A DNA stretch of 64,000 nucleotides from Brachycybe producta (GCA_036925085.1 JAUPFP010000002.1:7723890-7787889); one strand, 5' to 3'. Positions 21,921-34,474 are shown, numbered from the stretch's first letter. Made by a program: numbers and translations. The notes: a model not told the origin generated them from the sequence alone.

Positions 21921-23316
21921 CAGAGCTATAGAAAGCAGAAATGAACTGTCTACGAACTGAACAAGAACTGAACTGAATAGTAGGTACAGAAGCATATAAC
22001 AGCGACAAACGCAGAAATCAACTGTATGACAGGTACAAATGCAGAAATTAACACAGTACAGGAACAAGAAGTAAACAAAATTAGTTACAGGGACAGTAAA
22101 ACCTGCCAAAAGGACAATATGATTGAGCTCTGAAACAACGTGAACTTGCCACACCCTTATACTTGTAATGTAAAGCATGAGTTGGTTTTAGTTCGTTTTT
22201 TTCTTGTTCATATTACTTCAATTTATGGTCGATTTCAACCCCCCTTTTCTCTATTGAAACCTTAAATATTGAACACTGTGAACATTTTAGAATGAATCAC
22301 TGTACGAGGGTAGGGGAAAAGGGGTGTTTTTTTTTTTTGCTATATTTTTTTTTTTGGTAGTTTCTTTTCTTCAAAATTCTTTCAAGTTTGAAAATGGCAA
22401 AAACTTGCAAAAAAAAAAAAAAAAGGTGAAGGAAAAAAAAATATAATATGATCCATCTTTTCTCTATACATAGACACATTTCTTCTTTTACTTGAACACA
22501 CACACATATATAAATTATTTACACATTCTCCAAGTCTTGTTCTTTTTTTGTGTGTGTTCATCGATCGATTTTGTTTATATTTTTTTGTGTGTGTTTTCAG
22601 CATTCCTCTTGCGTTCCTTACAACCAATTCTGTAAAATGTAGAGGTGTTTTTTTTTCTTCTGTGTGTATTGTGTATGTTTGAAAAGTGTTTCTAAACATT
22701 GGCATCAATGTCTTCTTCTCTTAAAAAGAAACACTGATTTTCATCACTTGTGTAAGCAAGGTAATATATTAAATTGAGGGAAAGAGAGATGCATATAATA
22801 TGAGATGGCTCACGTAAAACGCGTTCTGTAGGCTGTGTCACACATGTAGAGAAAGATGAATTAACATATTTTCAGGAAAATATATGGGATCAGCTTCACA
22901 CGGGGATTACCACACTTAAAAACAATAATCCGCTGTCACTTCAACTAAAATATTGACTAAATTATCAGTGGTCAATGATGGCATAATGTGTCTTTGCTAC
23001 TCGTGCTCCGGATTGCATGTTTTTATGCAATAAGATTAGGATTTACGTCATTTATGGAATGGGCCCCCATATATATATGTATTAGCCCAGGGCCCTCATG
23101 TAGGCTGATGTGGCCCTCGTTGTCAGTATGGGTCATTAGTATAATCTTGCATGGCCAATCTCTGACAAATAGACCGTGGTTACCACTTGTGGAAGGACTC
23201 AACCACTCATTACCACTGTGTTGCAATAGTTATTAACAACATGCTGTATATTTATTTGTACAGAAATTGAAACAATTAAGAAAGTTAATTGAATTTTTAA
23301 CCTGTCTTTGTCTTCT
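21921..23316. other. Intronic stretch without recognised gene
   Basis: Repeated ACAGGAACAAGAA / GAACTGAACTGAA motifs extend from 21200 to about 22090 around the family-F2 copy. Poly-A and poly-T runs lie at 22330-22440. At 22985-23236 the composition is more balanced but no protein is recognised. Confidence 0.45.
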
Positions 23317-23397
23317 AGAAAAAAACCCTTGTTAGCGACCAAAAGTAGCCAACACTCAAAAGTATTGGCTACTTTTGGTTGCTTACAAGGTTTTTCT
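23317..23397. repeat. 80-nt hairpin
   Basis: AGAAAAAAACCCTTGTTAGC with GACCAAAAGTAGCCAA pairs with TTGGCTACTTTTGGTTGC and TTACAAGGTTTTTCT around a 12-nt loop, with four or five mismatches in roughly 34 pairs. The size and shape are like a microRNA precursor, but a short MITE relic is at least as likely. Strand is not determined. Confidence 0.5.
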
Positions 23398-23741
23398 ATA
23401 TTGAAGTCATGTTTCAAATTGAGTGCTAAGTTTTCTTCTTGAATTTGATCCTCAAAGAATTAATTGATAATAGGTAAATGACTTGTCAGAAAAATATTAC
23501 AAGGGAAGAATCATACATGCTGAAAAATCACTAGACAATTGATGTAGAAATAAAAAAAAAATTCTGTGCTCTTTTCCACTTAAAACACTCAAGATATATA
23601 TAATATATATGGCGCCTTTGGTGAATTCTTTATAAAGTTGAATTCAGTGGGATATTATTCAGCGTATGTGATTTTCAGGTCAGTCAAATTGGCCTCTAAC
23701 TCTGGGGGGGGGGCAACTTGACATGTGGGATCTAGGCCTTA

Positions 23742-24050
23742 TACCTAGTACACACCAGATAATTGAAATGCATTTAAATAATAAACGTGTTCTACAGAGC
23801 CCTCTGTGAAGGGCAAACAAACAATATGTCGTCGAATTCAATTTATTCAGTTAATAATCTGAAAATATTGAGTTAATACTTAAATATAATTTATATAAAC
23901 TATTGACACAAAATATTGATTTAGTATTTCAATTTAAAATATTAATAAAAAGTCAATTTTTATTTGGTGTTCATGTCCTTAACTGGATTCCGTATAATTC
24001 ACCTAAACGCGTTTAATTTGAATTCATTTAACTAATGTGTGTACAAAGTA
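23742..24050 (-). mobile_element. Family C Harbinger-like MITE, copy 2
   Basis: Reverse orientation relative to 17526-17780. Begins TACCTAGTACACACC, ends GTGTGTACAAAGTA, with TTA on both sides (23739-23741, 24051-24053). The interior matches copy 1 in complement. Confidence 0.8.
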
Positions 24051-24721
24051 TTAGGCTCTGAAAATGGCTATTTTTTAAAATGAACATGTTAGGGGAACTT
24101 AGGCCTATAGTTAATACGAATTAAATGTTCTGTTGTTAACAACCATGTAACATTTGAATTGTGGGGATGTTATTTTCTATTTTTCGAGATATTCATCTTT
24201 AAACAGAATGCGTTTTATCTGCGCCACTTGATATATTACATACATGTAGATATATATATATATATTGTATGTTAGCTAGTTTGAAAAACTGTTGGTTGGT
24301 GATATTATTGCATACAGAAAGGATAGATAAAAACTGTTCAAAAAAGACGTAGTGAAGTGGATAAAAAAAAAGCCTTTGGTGCTTTTTATTTATATCTTTT
24401 GCTCAGTTTCTTCTTCTAACCCTTTCCAAATAATGTGTAGGATTGAATAGGAGATAAAAATGAACAAGAAATGCGCTTTTTTTTTTGTCGTTCTGTGTTC
24501 AGCTCTTTAGTTCAACGTTTAGCTTCGATTGATCTTGATGACTTGGTAGCTAGAACTGAATAAGCTTCAGGTGTACTTTCTTTCTTCAAGACTACTTGAA
24601 AAGCTCAGAAATCCCGTTCAAAGCCCACTTTAGTTTAAGGCCCGGTCCACACGCAACGTTTTGTACATCATTTTACCTGCGCAAGCAAAAATTGTGTAAA
24701 AAGAAACATTGCAGTTCAGGG

Positions 24722-24912
24722 ACAGGCATTTAGAAATCGGGACGAACACAAGTTGGCTCCGCCCTTTTTATGATTAACGCAACTTCTAATTGGTTGGTTA
24801 TGTAGTCTGACGTCACATGCTCCACCCTTTTCACCCAAACCAATTAGAAGTTCCCGGTCGTCATAAAAATGGCGGAGCCAACTTGTGTTCGTCCCGATTT
24901 CTAAATGCCTGT
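24722..24912. mobile_element. Family B palindromic element with 8-bp duplication
   Basis: ACAGGCATTTAGAAATCGGG on the left, CCCGATTTCTAAATGCCTGT on the right, flanked by GTTCAGGG at 24714-24721 and 24913-24920. The arms include GACGAACACAAGTTGGCTCC and its exact complement. The duplication would be 9 bp if one G was lost from the left G run, which would agree with the other copies. Confidence 0.85.
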
Positions 24913-26742
24913 GTTCAGGGGTGTCGTAATACAGTTTTCCCCGTTGCCTTGGGTGCATTGTTTCTCATTCTCCTATTGGTAGGTTAAGATTGGCCCCCGT
25001 CAATGTCCGCTTCATGTGCAACAACCACCGCCCTTGTGCCAACACTGCTAGTGGATAACATCCCGAGGCTGCTTGAAGAGCTCGGGTAGCTGTTGTACGG
25101 TATGCCCGGCAGATTGCCAGCAAGTATGGCCTCTGTTATGAGTCTTAGCAGATTTGTGGCCCTCTTGCCCATTTACCTTTCACTCAAAACCTCAGCTGCA
25201 TAGAGAATTATTGGCACTACTGCTCACTCATAAAAATACAGTTTTCAGCGCCGTTTTCTGCAGTCAGTTCTACAGAATCCATCGAAATCCTACTCCACGA
25301 ACACTGTTCTGGCAGTAAAATCGAAGGAAAACTTTGAAGGTCGCGGATAACTGTGCTTCTCGGCCTCAGTTTTTCGTTTCTGTGTATACCGGAGTTTTGT
25401 CTCAAAGTCTCTAGATAGACCTAGCTACTGTATTGCGACCTAGTATCTGGTCAGTGCATCGTTAATAGAAGATTTTAGGGAGTTTTGTAAAGATATCGAT
25501 GTAAATGAGTAAATAGATACGGGTTTTTATGCCTATGGCTTTTCCCGTAATACCAGGGTCTTCTTAGGGGTTCGCAACTGGGCGGGTCCAGGCTGTTTTC
25601 CCAGCCGTTCCCTGATTGTGTTTGTTTCGCTTGAGAGTATGGTGTGAGATGAGCCCTTATACTCATACTGGGCGGGTGGGGCGTAGAAAATCCTATATTG
25701 AGACAGTTGTTAAACAAAGCCGGATACTACAGTCGCGCGACTTTGTATCCGTGTGTGTACTAGGGATTAAAAGAATATTTGTTCTTGGGGAATTAGAATA
25801 AAATAGATGGAATACAAAAAAGTAGAAAAAACCTAAATAAAACTTCATCCTACTGTGTAATACATGTATATACAGTGTATATATGGATAAAGTAGTGTCT
25901 ACGTTATGAGGAATATGATTGATGACAATGAGAGAACTTCAATTCTTAAGTGAGACAGACTTTCTCTTTGTATTTTGTAGACATGTCATGGGATGGTTGT
26001 TACTTCACTTGTTACTAAACTTTTGTAAGGAAAAGGAAGATATATTAGGGCAGCTTTCTAACTAGGAGTATTATTTATTATCAACGTTGTCATTCTTATT
26101 GTTTGTTTGGTTTTTCACTGCCAGAAAAAAAAGTGAAGTTGGTTACATTTTGTTTTCACTTTGTTTTTGTTTTTTCTTCTTGTTTCAATGTTTCAAATTC
26201 TAAAAATAAATAAATCAAAGACGGTTGTTACAAGATACTAATTAAGTATCGAAGTATGTCTTCCAACAAAGGCGTGTTTTTTTTCTTCTTCTGCACTTGT
26301 GGTCGACACATTTGGTTGAACCCATTGACGATTTTAGGTCTGCAGAAAAAAAGCGGCATTGTCAGGTTTATGGCGCTCCATCATATAGACAAGCAATGTG
26401 GAAGACATATGTGGTGGAGTATGACTACCGTCAGTCTGTGAAAACACCTCATCACTGGGCTTCGCCATCTTGAAAATCTGTTCTCAACCATTTTGTGTTC
26501 ATGAAAAGTCGTGCATAACCGTAGTCCGTAGTCTGTCCAGTACAGACACACATGCTGTGGTCATGAAGAGAAAGCTAAACTTAAAAACTCTCCATAGACT
26601 TTTTATAGCTCTGTATTGCATCATGGTTAAGCATAACTTCATTTTAAGCAACGTTTTTGGATATATGAGGGTTAATTTGGTTTCAGGAAGACAGAATAAT
26701 AAAAAGAGTTCGAGATCTCGCCTTTTCCGCTTTTAAACGAGC
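24913..26742. other. Balanced-composition stretch, possible decayed transposon
   Basis: From about 24950 to 25720 the sequence is much less AT-rich than its surroundings and has several short open frames, mostly on the minus strand. None shows a recognisable domain. The family-B copy at 24722 sits at its left edge. It may be a decayed larger transposon; that is inference. From 25800 to 26742 the DNA is ordinary AT-rich intron. Confidence 0.4.
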
Positions 26743-27000
26743 TTCATCATCATCATCATCATCATTTCCTGCACCTTTTCCCGCAGCATGCAGGGTCGGC
26801 CTTATGGGTTCTATCTCTCCACTCCTTTCGATTTTGTGCCAAACTCCCAGAGACCGCGCATGTCCCGCATATCCCGTTTTACCACCATATTCCAAGCTTG
26901 TTTGGGCCTTCCTCTGCCCCTTTTACCTACCAGGTCCAAATGCATCACCTGTTAAGCAGCTCATCCTCTCCACTCCTATAGTTACATGCCGAAACCACCT
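26743..27000 (-). mobile_element. Retroelement 3' end with (GAT)n tail, copy 2
   Basis: Homologous to 8205-8405 and longer, including CCAGGTCCAAATGCATCACC and AAGCAGCTCATCC further from the tail. (CAT)n at the + strand left edge is the (GAT)n tail on the minus strand. A minus-strand frame ending in poly-Asp is caused by the tail. Confidence 0.6.
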
Positions 27001-27034
27001 CACTTTTAAACCACTTTTAAACCAGCTTAAGAAA

Positions 27035-27180
27035 TAGAAATTAGTTTGTTAGAAACTAGAAAAGGACACGTTGCTGTTCATATATATGTTTTGATCATTT
27101 TCAAACTAAAGTAAAAGGTTTATTGTTTGAGGTATCTGCTTAAAAACACTTAAGCGTCTTCAACTTGCTAAATTCTAGTT
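27035..27180 (+). mobile_element. Family D fragment
   Basis: TTAGAAACTAGAAAAGGACA followed by TTTTGATCATTTTCAAACT and AAAAGGTTTATTGTTTGA. Only part of the element is recognisable. Confidence 0.4.
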
Positions 27181-28372
27181 TCTATAATGAGGTTTGCATT
27201 TTTGTGGCCTCTTATGTAAGTTTAATGTTTAATTTAAACAGAAAATCGTTTGTGGACAATGGAAAATTGGTGAAAGAGGGAATGGTGGGGTGGAGGGATG
27301 TTCTTGTGAACTCTCTCTGTGAATCCATCAAATGTCACAATGTTTTTCTGTAGTTGTCAGTACGCATGAATGAATGAATGAGTGAATGAGAGAGTGAAAT
27401 TTTGACATCTTCTTCTGTTTGGCTATAAACTGATTTACTGAGCTTCGTTTTGTTATTGATTTTCCATCATTACCTTTCCAATTCTCCTCTCCTTTTGCTT
27501 AATCATATAATGGGATCTTGTTATCTATTTTTGAAGCTACTACCATATATAATAATATAATATATATTTATACAGTATATAAAGGTGGTAACGTTGTAAC
27601 ATTGAATAAGGGTGGATGTGAGGAGGGTGGAGAAGATGAGTTGTCAACCTTTAATAGTAGAATATGATGGTGGCCTACAGACTACAGTAGTAATTTAGAA
27701 AAAAAAAAATTCAACCCCCCCAAAAAAGTGACTATCTTGAGGTGCAAATTACATTTGTGGTATATTACAGTATAGCAGAGGACACACATACGGAAAATCA
27801 GCCAAGAATATCAGGCCAGAAAAGAATTTTCGAAAGAATTTCAAATTCTGGCCGATTTTCTGGTAAGAAAAAAAAAAAGTTGAGATTGGCTCCACTTCTT
27901 CTTTGCACAGAATCTTGTTTTAATATTTTGACCAATTAGAGCAGCTCAAACCACCTAATAAAATCAACCACTTACTTTTTAATAAAGAGAGGGGTGCAAG
28001 GTTGTGACCTAAAGCCTAAAAGGTCATTTTTACAGTTGTAAAGGATGAGGGTGGTGGGACCACTTTCTCAAAACGGATGACGTCACCCCTTTTTCCAATG
28101 CTAATTTCTGTTTTGATGTGTGGCCACCATTATAAAGACGGATAAGAATATTAGTTTTTTTTTCTTTTCAGGGGAGATTTTCCGAAAAAAAAAAATTCCG
28201 TATGTGTGTCTCAGAAATTCAATGCCTCCTGTTATTATTGAAAATATAATTGGTTAGCATATAGTCTATTGTTTAAAATTTGAATATCTCAGAAATTATA
28301 AAGCATATTGTGGTTATTAACAACATATCACAATTTAGTAGTAGAATAATGAAATAAAATTGGTAGATAATG
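27181..28372. other. Intronic stretch without recognised gene
   Basis: Between 27779 and 28210 an inverted pair is visible: GAGGACACACATACGGAAAA on the left and TTTTCCGAAAA with CCGTATGTGTGTCTC on the right, with GGCCAGAAAAGAATTTTCG inside. This is probably another decayed inverted-repeat element. No gene. Confidence 0.45.
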
Positions 28373-28858
28373 GGGCCAGATTACAGAAAAGAAATAGTTA
28401 TAAAATTGTGACAGTCATACCGTATGATATCACGATTTATGTACTAGTAATTTGCTTTTGTGACAACAAGGTTATGAGCTAGATATGACAATTTAAAGTC
28501 ATATTATGGCAGTATTTATTTTCTTTCTTTAATGACTCTGAGGCCACAGATTTTGTTTGGAAATGCCGATTTATTTTTTATGAATAGTAGTGATCCACGG
28601 GCCATATTACAGAAAAAGGCATAAAATTGTGACAATCATACTTCATGATGTCACTGTACGCTGTTATTTTTATGACTTGTCATTATTCTTTACACCAGTC
28701 ATTGACAGTTAGTTAATTGACAATCTTTGTCAGAATAATTTTTTGTAATTTGCTTTTGTGACTGGTTATGAGCTTAGATATGACAATTTAAAGTTATATG
28801 ACAGTATTATTTTTCTTTCTTTAATGAGGCCCAACGCTTTGTTTGGAAATGGCCGATT
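28373..28858 (+). repeat. Local tandem duplication of about 230 bp
   Basis: Segments at about 28373-28577 and 28602-28858 share GGCC(A/C)xATTACAGAAAA, ATAAAATTGTGACA(G/A)TCATAC, TAATTTGCTTTTGTGAC, GTTATGAGCT, GATATGACAATTTAAAGT, TTTTCTTTCTTTAATGA and TTTGTTTGGAAATG in the same order. The second copy carries an extra stretch near 28660-28740. Confidence 0.75.
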
Positions 28859-29365
28859 TGGATCAGTACAAACTAGGTCGTAATTTGCTTGTTTCTGGTA
28901 GTTAGGTGTTTTTACCCACAGGCACTAATTAATCATTATTAGTAGAATGTTTGGAATGCAACTACAAAATATCATTTAGTAAATTTCCGAAATAATTTTC
29001 TATTGATTTATTTCCGGAACTTTTTTTTTATATAGTATATTATTTGTATAAATTGTTATAACAATATGAACATGTATTTATAAGTAAAATATTGACCAAA
29101 ATAAGGGTAGTATTGACATAATGCATCAAGTTTGATAAAAGAAACTTGAATTCGATCGATGTTTTGAGGAGACATTTCAATATTGAATGGGAGAAAAAAA
29201 AAAGGCAAGAAAACGAAACTGAATCTTTTAGAATTTTTTCAACATTCGAATTTGTGTGTTGAACATCAAAAAGATCTATGAGTTTGTCAAGTTTTTTGCG
29301 TCTTTTTCTCTTTTTTCAATTCTGCCGAGCATTTTGCAGAAAAAATATGAGAAAATCTCACTCTT

Positions 29366-29812
29366 TCTGCCTCTCTTACTCTCTCTCTCTCTCTGTCTCT
29401 TTCTCTGTGTCTTTGCATCTCTTTCTCTCTGACTCTTTCCATCTCTCTCTATCTCTCTCTCTGACTCTTTCCATCTCTCTCTATCTCTCTCTCTGACTCT
29501 TTCCATCTCTCTCTATCTCTCTCTCTGACTCTTTCCATCTCTCCCTCTCTCTCTCTATCTCTCTCTTTATCTCTCTCTCTGACTCTTTCCATCTCTCTCT
29601 ATCTCTCTCTCTGACTCTTTCCATCTCTCTCTATCTCTCTCTTTATCTCTCTCTCTGACTCTTTCCATCTCTCCCTCTCTCTCTCTCTATCTCTCTCTCT
29701 GACTCTTTCCATCTCTCCCTCTCTCTCTCTCTATCTCTCTTTCTGACTCTTTCCATCTCTCCCTCTCTCTCTCTGACTCTTTCCATCTCTCCCTCTCTCT
29801 CTCTCTCGAGGT
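29366..29812. repeat. CT-rich minisatellite
   Basis: Repeated TCTGACTCTTTCCATCTCTC units separated by variable TATCTCTCTCTC and CCCTCTCTCTCTC spacers, about a dozen in all. Long frames on both strands (Arg/Glu/Ser-rich on the minus strand) come from the repeat. Confidence 0.9.
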
Positions 29813-30183
29813 TTTTCTGAGTCTTGACTGAGAATATCATTTCACTCGAGTCACGAATGTATAATAAATTTTCAAGAGAATAGATTTTTTCTTCTTCAGG
29901 TTTTCATTTCGATATGTAGAAGAGGACCTTTTTTTTGTGTGCTTTTTTTGTCTTAAAGATATAGACAGGCTCGAAGGTGTTTTCACCAATTTTACACGCA
30001 TATGTTTCAGTCTGAGTTGAAAAGGAGTCATTCTACATAATGACTAGACAATGTACATTGTGCAACACACCAACCTTTAGATGGTAAAAAGTATATTTGT
30101 GGTGAGGTTTTATGTCAAATTTAAACCAAATTGTAATGTTTTTAATAATTTGATTAAATTTCAATGTGAACTGCGCCTCATAA

Positions 30184-30475
30184 TACCTAGTTTAAATGCA
30201 TTTAAATAATAAATGTGTTCTACAGAGCCCTGTGAAGGACAAACGAACAATATTTCGAATTCAATTTATTCGGTTAATAATCTGAAAATATTGAGATTAA
30301 TACTGAAAGTGTATAATTATATAAACTATTGACAAAATATTGATTTAGTATTTCAATTTAAAATATTAATAATAAAGTCAATTTTTATTTGGTGTTCATG
30401 TCCTTAACTGGATTCCGTAGAATTCACCTAAACACATTTAATTTGAATTCATTTAACTAAAGTGTGTACAAGGTA
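30184..30475 (-). mobile_element. Family C Harbinger-like MITE, copy 3
   Basis: Starts TACCTAGTTTAAATGC, so part of the left terminus is lost, and ends GTGTGTACAAGGTA. TAA flanks it at 30181-30183 and 30476-30478. The body matches copy 2. Confidence 0.75.
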
Positions 30476-31449
30476 TAAGGAACTGAACGAGCCACCTTGT
30501 CTGTGGCTTGTTATTTAGGTATTCTGTACATTGCCTAACTTGTAGATGGTCTAGCAATTGTTTGAAATAACTGATTTTTCATTTTGTCTGCTGTTTCAGG
30601 AAAATATTTCTATCTCTGGAATTGAATATCTCATTTTTTTTTTACTCAATGGTCACATCATCAACATTCATTTTATTTCAATTTTCTTCTTACTTTCAAT
30701 GGTGCCAACCAGGTGATGTGTATTATTCAAAAAAATGAATATTTGTTTCATTTGCATATGTCAGTTCCTCTTGTGTTAGAAAAAAAAGAGGTAGAATTTG
30801 ATAAGAAAGGAGTTATTTGAAGTAAAAAATAATGAAAGATGAAAGAATAATAGAAAAGAGAAAGGAAGTTTTAAAAAAAAGGTTTTTCTGATGGGTTTCC
30901 ATTTCACAACTGACACAATGAATTTTCGTTTTCAAATAGACTTCAAATTGAAGAAGGTTAATATGAAAACGAAAACAGCATTTGACAGTTGTCTTTTTTT
31001 TTTGCGTTTTTAGAATGCAATGGTGACATTTAAATTACATTTTCCAAGGGGAAAATATTCTTCTTACTACTGAAGTTACATTTTGTGGATTCTGAATTGA
31101 ATCAGACAAAAGTGATGTTTGCGTGCGGGTCTTTTAATTTGGTTTGACAGATCCGCAACAGAAGGGCAGTGTTGCTGTGTTTTTACAATTCAAACTACAG
31201 TTTGCACAAATTCTTTGCTCCATTTTTTATGTTTTTTAGTTATTTAAGTTATGCAAAATGCATTGTTGGAAATTAGAAATCTTATGGCAGGTTTTAGACG
31301 GATTCACTGATATTGTGCGTTTTAGGAGCAAACATTAAGAAGAAGAAATCAAGTGTTGGAAAGTAGAAGTGGCAAGTAAAGCGTAGACCACAAATCCGTG
31401 ATCTCACACGAGTGCCACATACAGGGATTTGTTCGTTATCTGAAGCTTT
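30476..31449. other. Intronic stretch without recognised gene
   Basis: AT-rich intron with T and A runs. No repeat family or coding signal recognised. Confidence 0.5.
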
Positions 31450-31806
31450 TTTTAACCACATGATAAAACACAGAAATACATAGAAGTTTACAAAAAGGTG
31501 AGAATAAATTATTTCATTGTCATTAATTCTCCTTCTCAGCCCGATCCGCACAGCCAACAAGTTCGGTACATTGACATAGAAGCTAGCAAATGATGAGGAG
31601 TCTACTACATTTTGTCGGAGTAAATTCCAAATAGGAATACCCCTGCAAGTCTTAACCCTTGCAAGACTTGATGAACACCTCTTTAATGTAACGACACTAA
31701 GCAGTGCCCCAGACGACTCTCTGGCTTGCGTTACTTCTTGCTGCTTGTGTGGCTGCTTGCGAGTCTCCGTCCACCATACTCGGGCTTGTTGACAAGCAAA
31801 CGTCAC
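31450..31806 (-). pseudogene. Fragment of a LINE-type reverse transcriptase C-terminus
   Basis: The minus-strand frame of 170 codons (31294-31806) contains TLKRCSSSLARVKTCRGIP, then IWNLLRQNVVDSSSFASF. This resembles the I/VWN.LP..VV..SS...FK pattern that many non-LTR retrotransposon proteins (CR1/L2/Jockey type) have after the reverse transcriptase domain. The catalytic part is absent and the frame runs out into AT-rich sequence, so it is a dead fragment. The assignment rests on a short motif. Confidence 0.4.
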
Positions 31807-32870
31807 CGAGCCCGAGTATGAGCACCAGTAATCTGAAAGGAACCCTTATACTTTTGTGGTTAGAAAATATATAAGAACAATTTCGTAAACGTTTTTTCTT
31901 TTCATAAAAAAAATCGCATTACAATGAAGGAGAAGTGATTCCGATGTTTGTTAAACTCGGTTCTAAATTGTTTTTACATTTTAAATTGAAACAGCGCTTT
32001 TTTTTTTTCCTTCTTCAAAAAAAAAATATTTAAAAAAAAATACCCAAAGGAACCCAATTTTAGATTTTTTTTGTGGTATTTATGGATCATTGAAACTCCT
32101 CGTAATCATAAAACTGAAAACGAAATTGTGTTTCTTCTTTCTTTTAAGAGTTTCTAGTTTAGAATGATACTGTTATATTTTTTATATATAGATAAGGTCC
32201 TGTAGGGATTTTCATCTTTAGACTAAAATTGTGTTGGGTTTTTGAGTTTTTTTTTATGATTTTCCAAAAAAAAACGCTATCATCTTGGGTGGTTTTTTTT
32301 TTTACTTAGAACTTCTTCCTTCTATTATTATGACTCCTATATATATACTTACCTGTATTCATAATACATGTATCTCTTTATATAGTATTTGAAATGCACA
32401 TTTTGGTACAGTCTTTAAATTCGGGAGAGGTTTTTTTTTTGTGTCTTTTCTTTTTTTTTTTTCGAATAAAGAACCACAATTTTATTACCGTTGGATTTTT
32501 TTTTGGTTGCAGTTTATTTTATTTTAAATCCTCTAAGTGAAATTGCAATTCGTAAAGAAAGAAAAAAAAAGGAAATTGCGTTTGTCGCATGAAAATAAGA
32601 TTTAAAGTTTCAATTTTAAAAGGTTGTACATTTTTTTGACGTAAGAGTTGTAAGTGCATTGCTATAAAGAACCTTGTTACGGATATAATACGAATAAGCG
32701 CGGCGCCAAAAGGACATTATAGACACTTGTTGTGTATCTCAATGCATTGCTTGCTTTGCAAGGCAAAGTTTGGCAAAGTTCTATCCATTCTGTTCGTTCC
32801 TTTTATGCTAACATGACCCCCCACCAGAAGGAACGGAATGGAAACTGAACAGAAAAGAACGAAGTAAAAT
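31807..32870. other. Intronic stretch without recognised gene
   Basis: T-rich low-complexity sequence. No gene or delimitable element. Near 32710-32870 there are short inverted motifs around GGAACGGAATG but no clear ends. Confidence 0.45.
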
Positions 32871-33065
32871 TCCGCCTTTTTTGAGGTCGAAAAACGCTGA
32901 CTATTTCTGGTCGGTTAGAATACAGCAGAGTGAGTCGGCAACCCGAGCCCAGTTCCGGCCAACGGTGGTCATTTATGGGTCTACGCGGCTCGAAACTGAC
33001 CAGCGCCGTAATAGGTTGAGAACGGGTAAAAAGATTTACTTCCTCGGGGCGTAAACTCTTGGAGC
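32871..33065. repeat. Family K GC-richer dispersed repeat, copy 1
   Basis: Homologous to 51655-51855: both have GGTCGAAAAA, GGTCGGTTAG, CAGAGTG.GTCGGCAACCC, CGGCCAACGGTGG-type sequence, GTTGAGAACGG and GTAAA endings. Composition is unlike the surrounding intron. Class unknown. Confidence 0.65.
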
Positions 33066-33426
33066 ATCGATGACTTTAGTCGTATTCGTAACCAGCCCTT
33101 AAGAGTTTAACTGCAAACAAGGGTGTAAATTTCGTTTTCGTAGTCAGGGCTGTCTATATAATTTCTAGACAGTTTGTAAAGTGACTAATTAGCTATTAAA
33201 GGTACTTTCAATTTCTTTTTATACTTTTATTTTCACTTGAACTAAAATACATTCAAGTTAAATATGTTTAGTTTAATTATATACACGGAATATAGTTAAG
33301 GACATCAACAAGATTGACGTTATTTAATATCTGAATAAATTGAAAAATACTAATATAATATTTCGTTAAACTTAATCTATTATATTGAAATACAAATTTA
33401 ATATTATTATTATAATATATATAATA

Positions 33427-33445
33427 TCCCAGGTCTGTGTATGTA

Positions 33446-33486
<41 letters not shown>

Positions 33487-33703
33487 TAACAAAACCATTG
33501 AAGCACGTCGGAATTTATATAAATTTGAATAAATGAACCGTTTTTTTTTTCTCAAGGTCAACTATATGTTGAACTCTTCCTTTGAAAAGTGTAGAAGAGA
33601 GAAAAGTGGGAGGGGTGACTGAAATTGAAATGAAAGAAGTAAAAAAAGGAAAAACGACGCGCATGCGTACAATTGCCTGTGAATTTTGCTCCCGTCATTT
33701 ATG
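33427..33703 (+). mobile_element. Non-autonomous Helitron, short form, 3'-truncated
   Basis: Begins TCCCAGGTCTGTGTATG after an A, the expected Helitron 5' end. A (GT)n run follows, then AAGCACGTCGGAATTTATAT, TCAAGGTCAACTATATGTTG and CGCATGCGTACAATTGCCTG. It stops inside the 3' hairpin at about 33703 and lacks CTAG. It lacks the family-B insert. Confidence 0.8.
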
Positions 33704-33757
33704 CTGACTCAATTATATATTGAGATATTAAATGAATAAATTGCATTCGACATATAA

Positions 33758-34052
33758 AAAAGTTAAATGCACTTAAATATTAAACATGTTTTTACAAAGC
33801 CATGTTAAGGATAAACGAATTTAATTTATTCATTGAATACCTCATTATGTTGAGTTAATATTTAAATATCAATGTATTAAATTTGTGTTTCAATATAATG
33901 GGTTAGTTTAACTGAATATATTGATTTAATATTTCAATTTTGTCAGATATTAATAAAATTAATTTGGTCTTGTTCAGGTCCTTAACTGAATTCCGGTATA
34001 ATTCAACTAAACACATTTAACTTGAATGAATTTAGTTCAAGTGTAGAGATAA
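33758..34052 (-). mobile_element. Diverged family C relative
   Basis: Keeps ATATTAAACATGTTTTTACA, GTCCTTAACTGAATTCCG and ACTAAACACATTTAACTTGA in the same order as family C copies in this orientation. The terminal TACCTxGTACACAC sequences are lost. A partial relative is also visible at about 33230-33330. Confidence 0.5.
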
Positions 34053-34080
34053 ATGTGGCGGTCCACACGCAACTCGGAAT

Positions 34081-34395
34081 AACCAGAGTTTGAAAATCAG
34101 GTGTTTTAGAATTTTGTGCAAAAATAAAAGAGATTAGAAGGTGTTTTTTTTAGAAACTAGAAGGGTAGCTCAATCACTCAAGGGTAAGATTTCGTGATAT
34201 CTTTCAAAATAAACTTTTTATAAATAAAATTTAAAAGTTATTTTCAAACTCACACAAATAAGCTCGTTTAAAAAAATAGCAACATGAAAATGTGCTAAGT
34301 CATTGAGCATCCCTTCTAGTTTCTAAAACATATCTTCATTTTACACTTGGAAAGACAGATATAATCTGAGTTTGACGCGTTTAAACTTTAAACCC
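34081..34395 (+). mobile_element. Family D element
   Basis: AACCAGAGTTTGAAAATCAG, TTTAGAAACTAGAAGGGTAG, GATATCTTTCAAAATAAAC, CATCCCTTCTAGTTTCTAAA and GACGCGTTTAAACTTTAAAC in order. Left and right halves are complementary. Confidence 0.75.
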
Positions 34396-34474
34396 CCCCC
34401 CCCCACCATAAAGACGGAAAATGGTGTACAAAGTTCTTGATTTTTAACCGGGATTCTGCAGGTCTAATTGCTAA

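Noticed and set aside
21747..22178. Minus-strand frame of 143 codons, hydrophobic and Cys-rich
   Set aside because: Overlaps a family-F2 element and low-complexity GAACTGAA/ACAGGAACA repeats. No recognisable domain or splice support.
29276..29840. Arg/Glu/Ser-rich frames that resemble coiled-coil proteins
   Set aside because: Direct translation of the CT/GA minisatellite.
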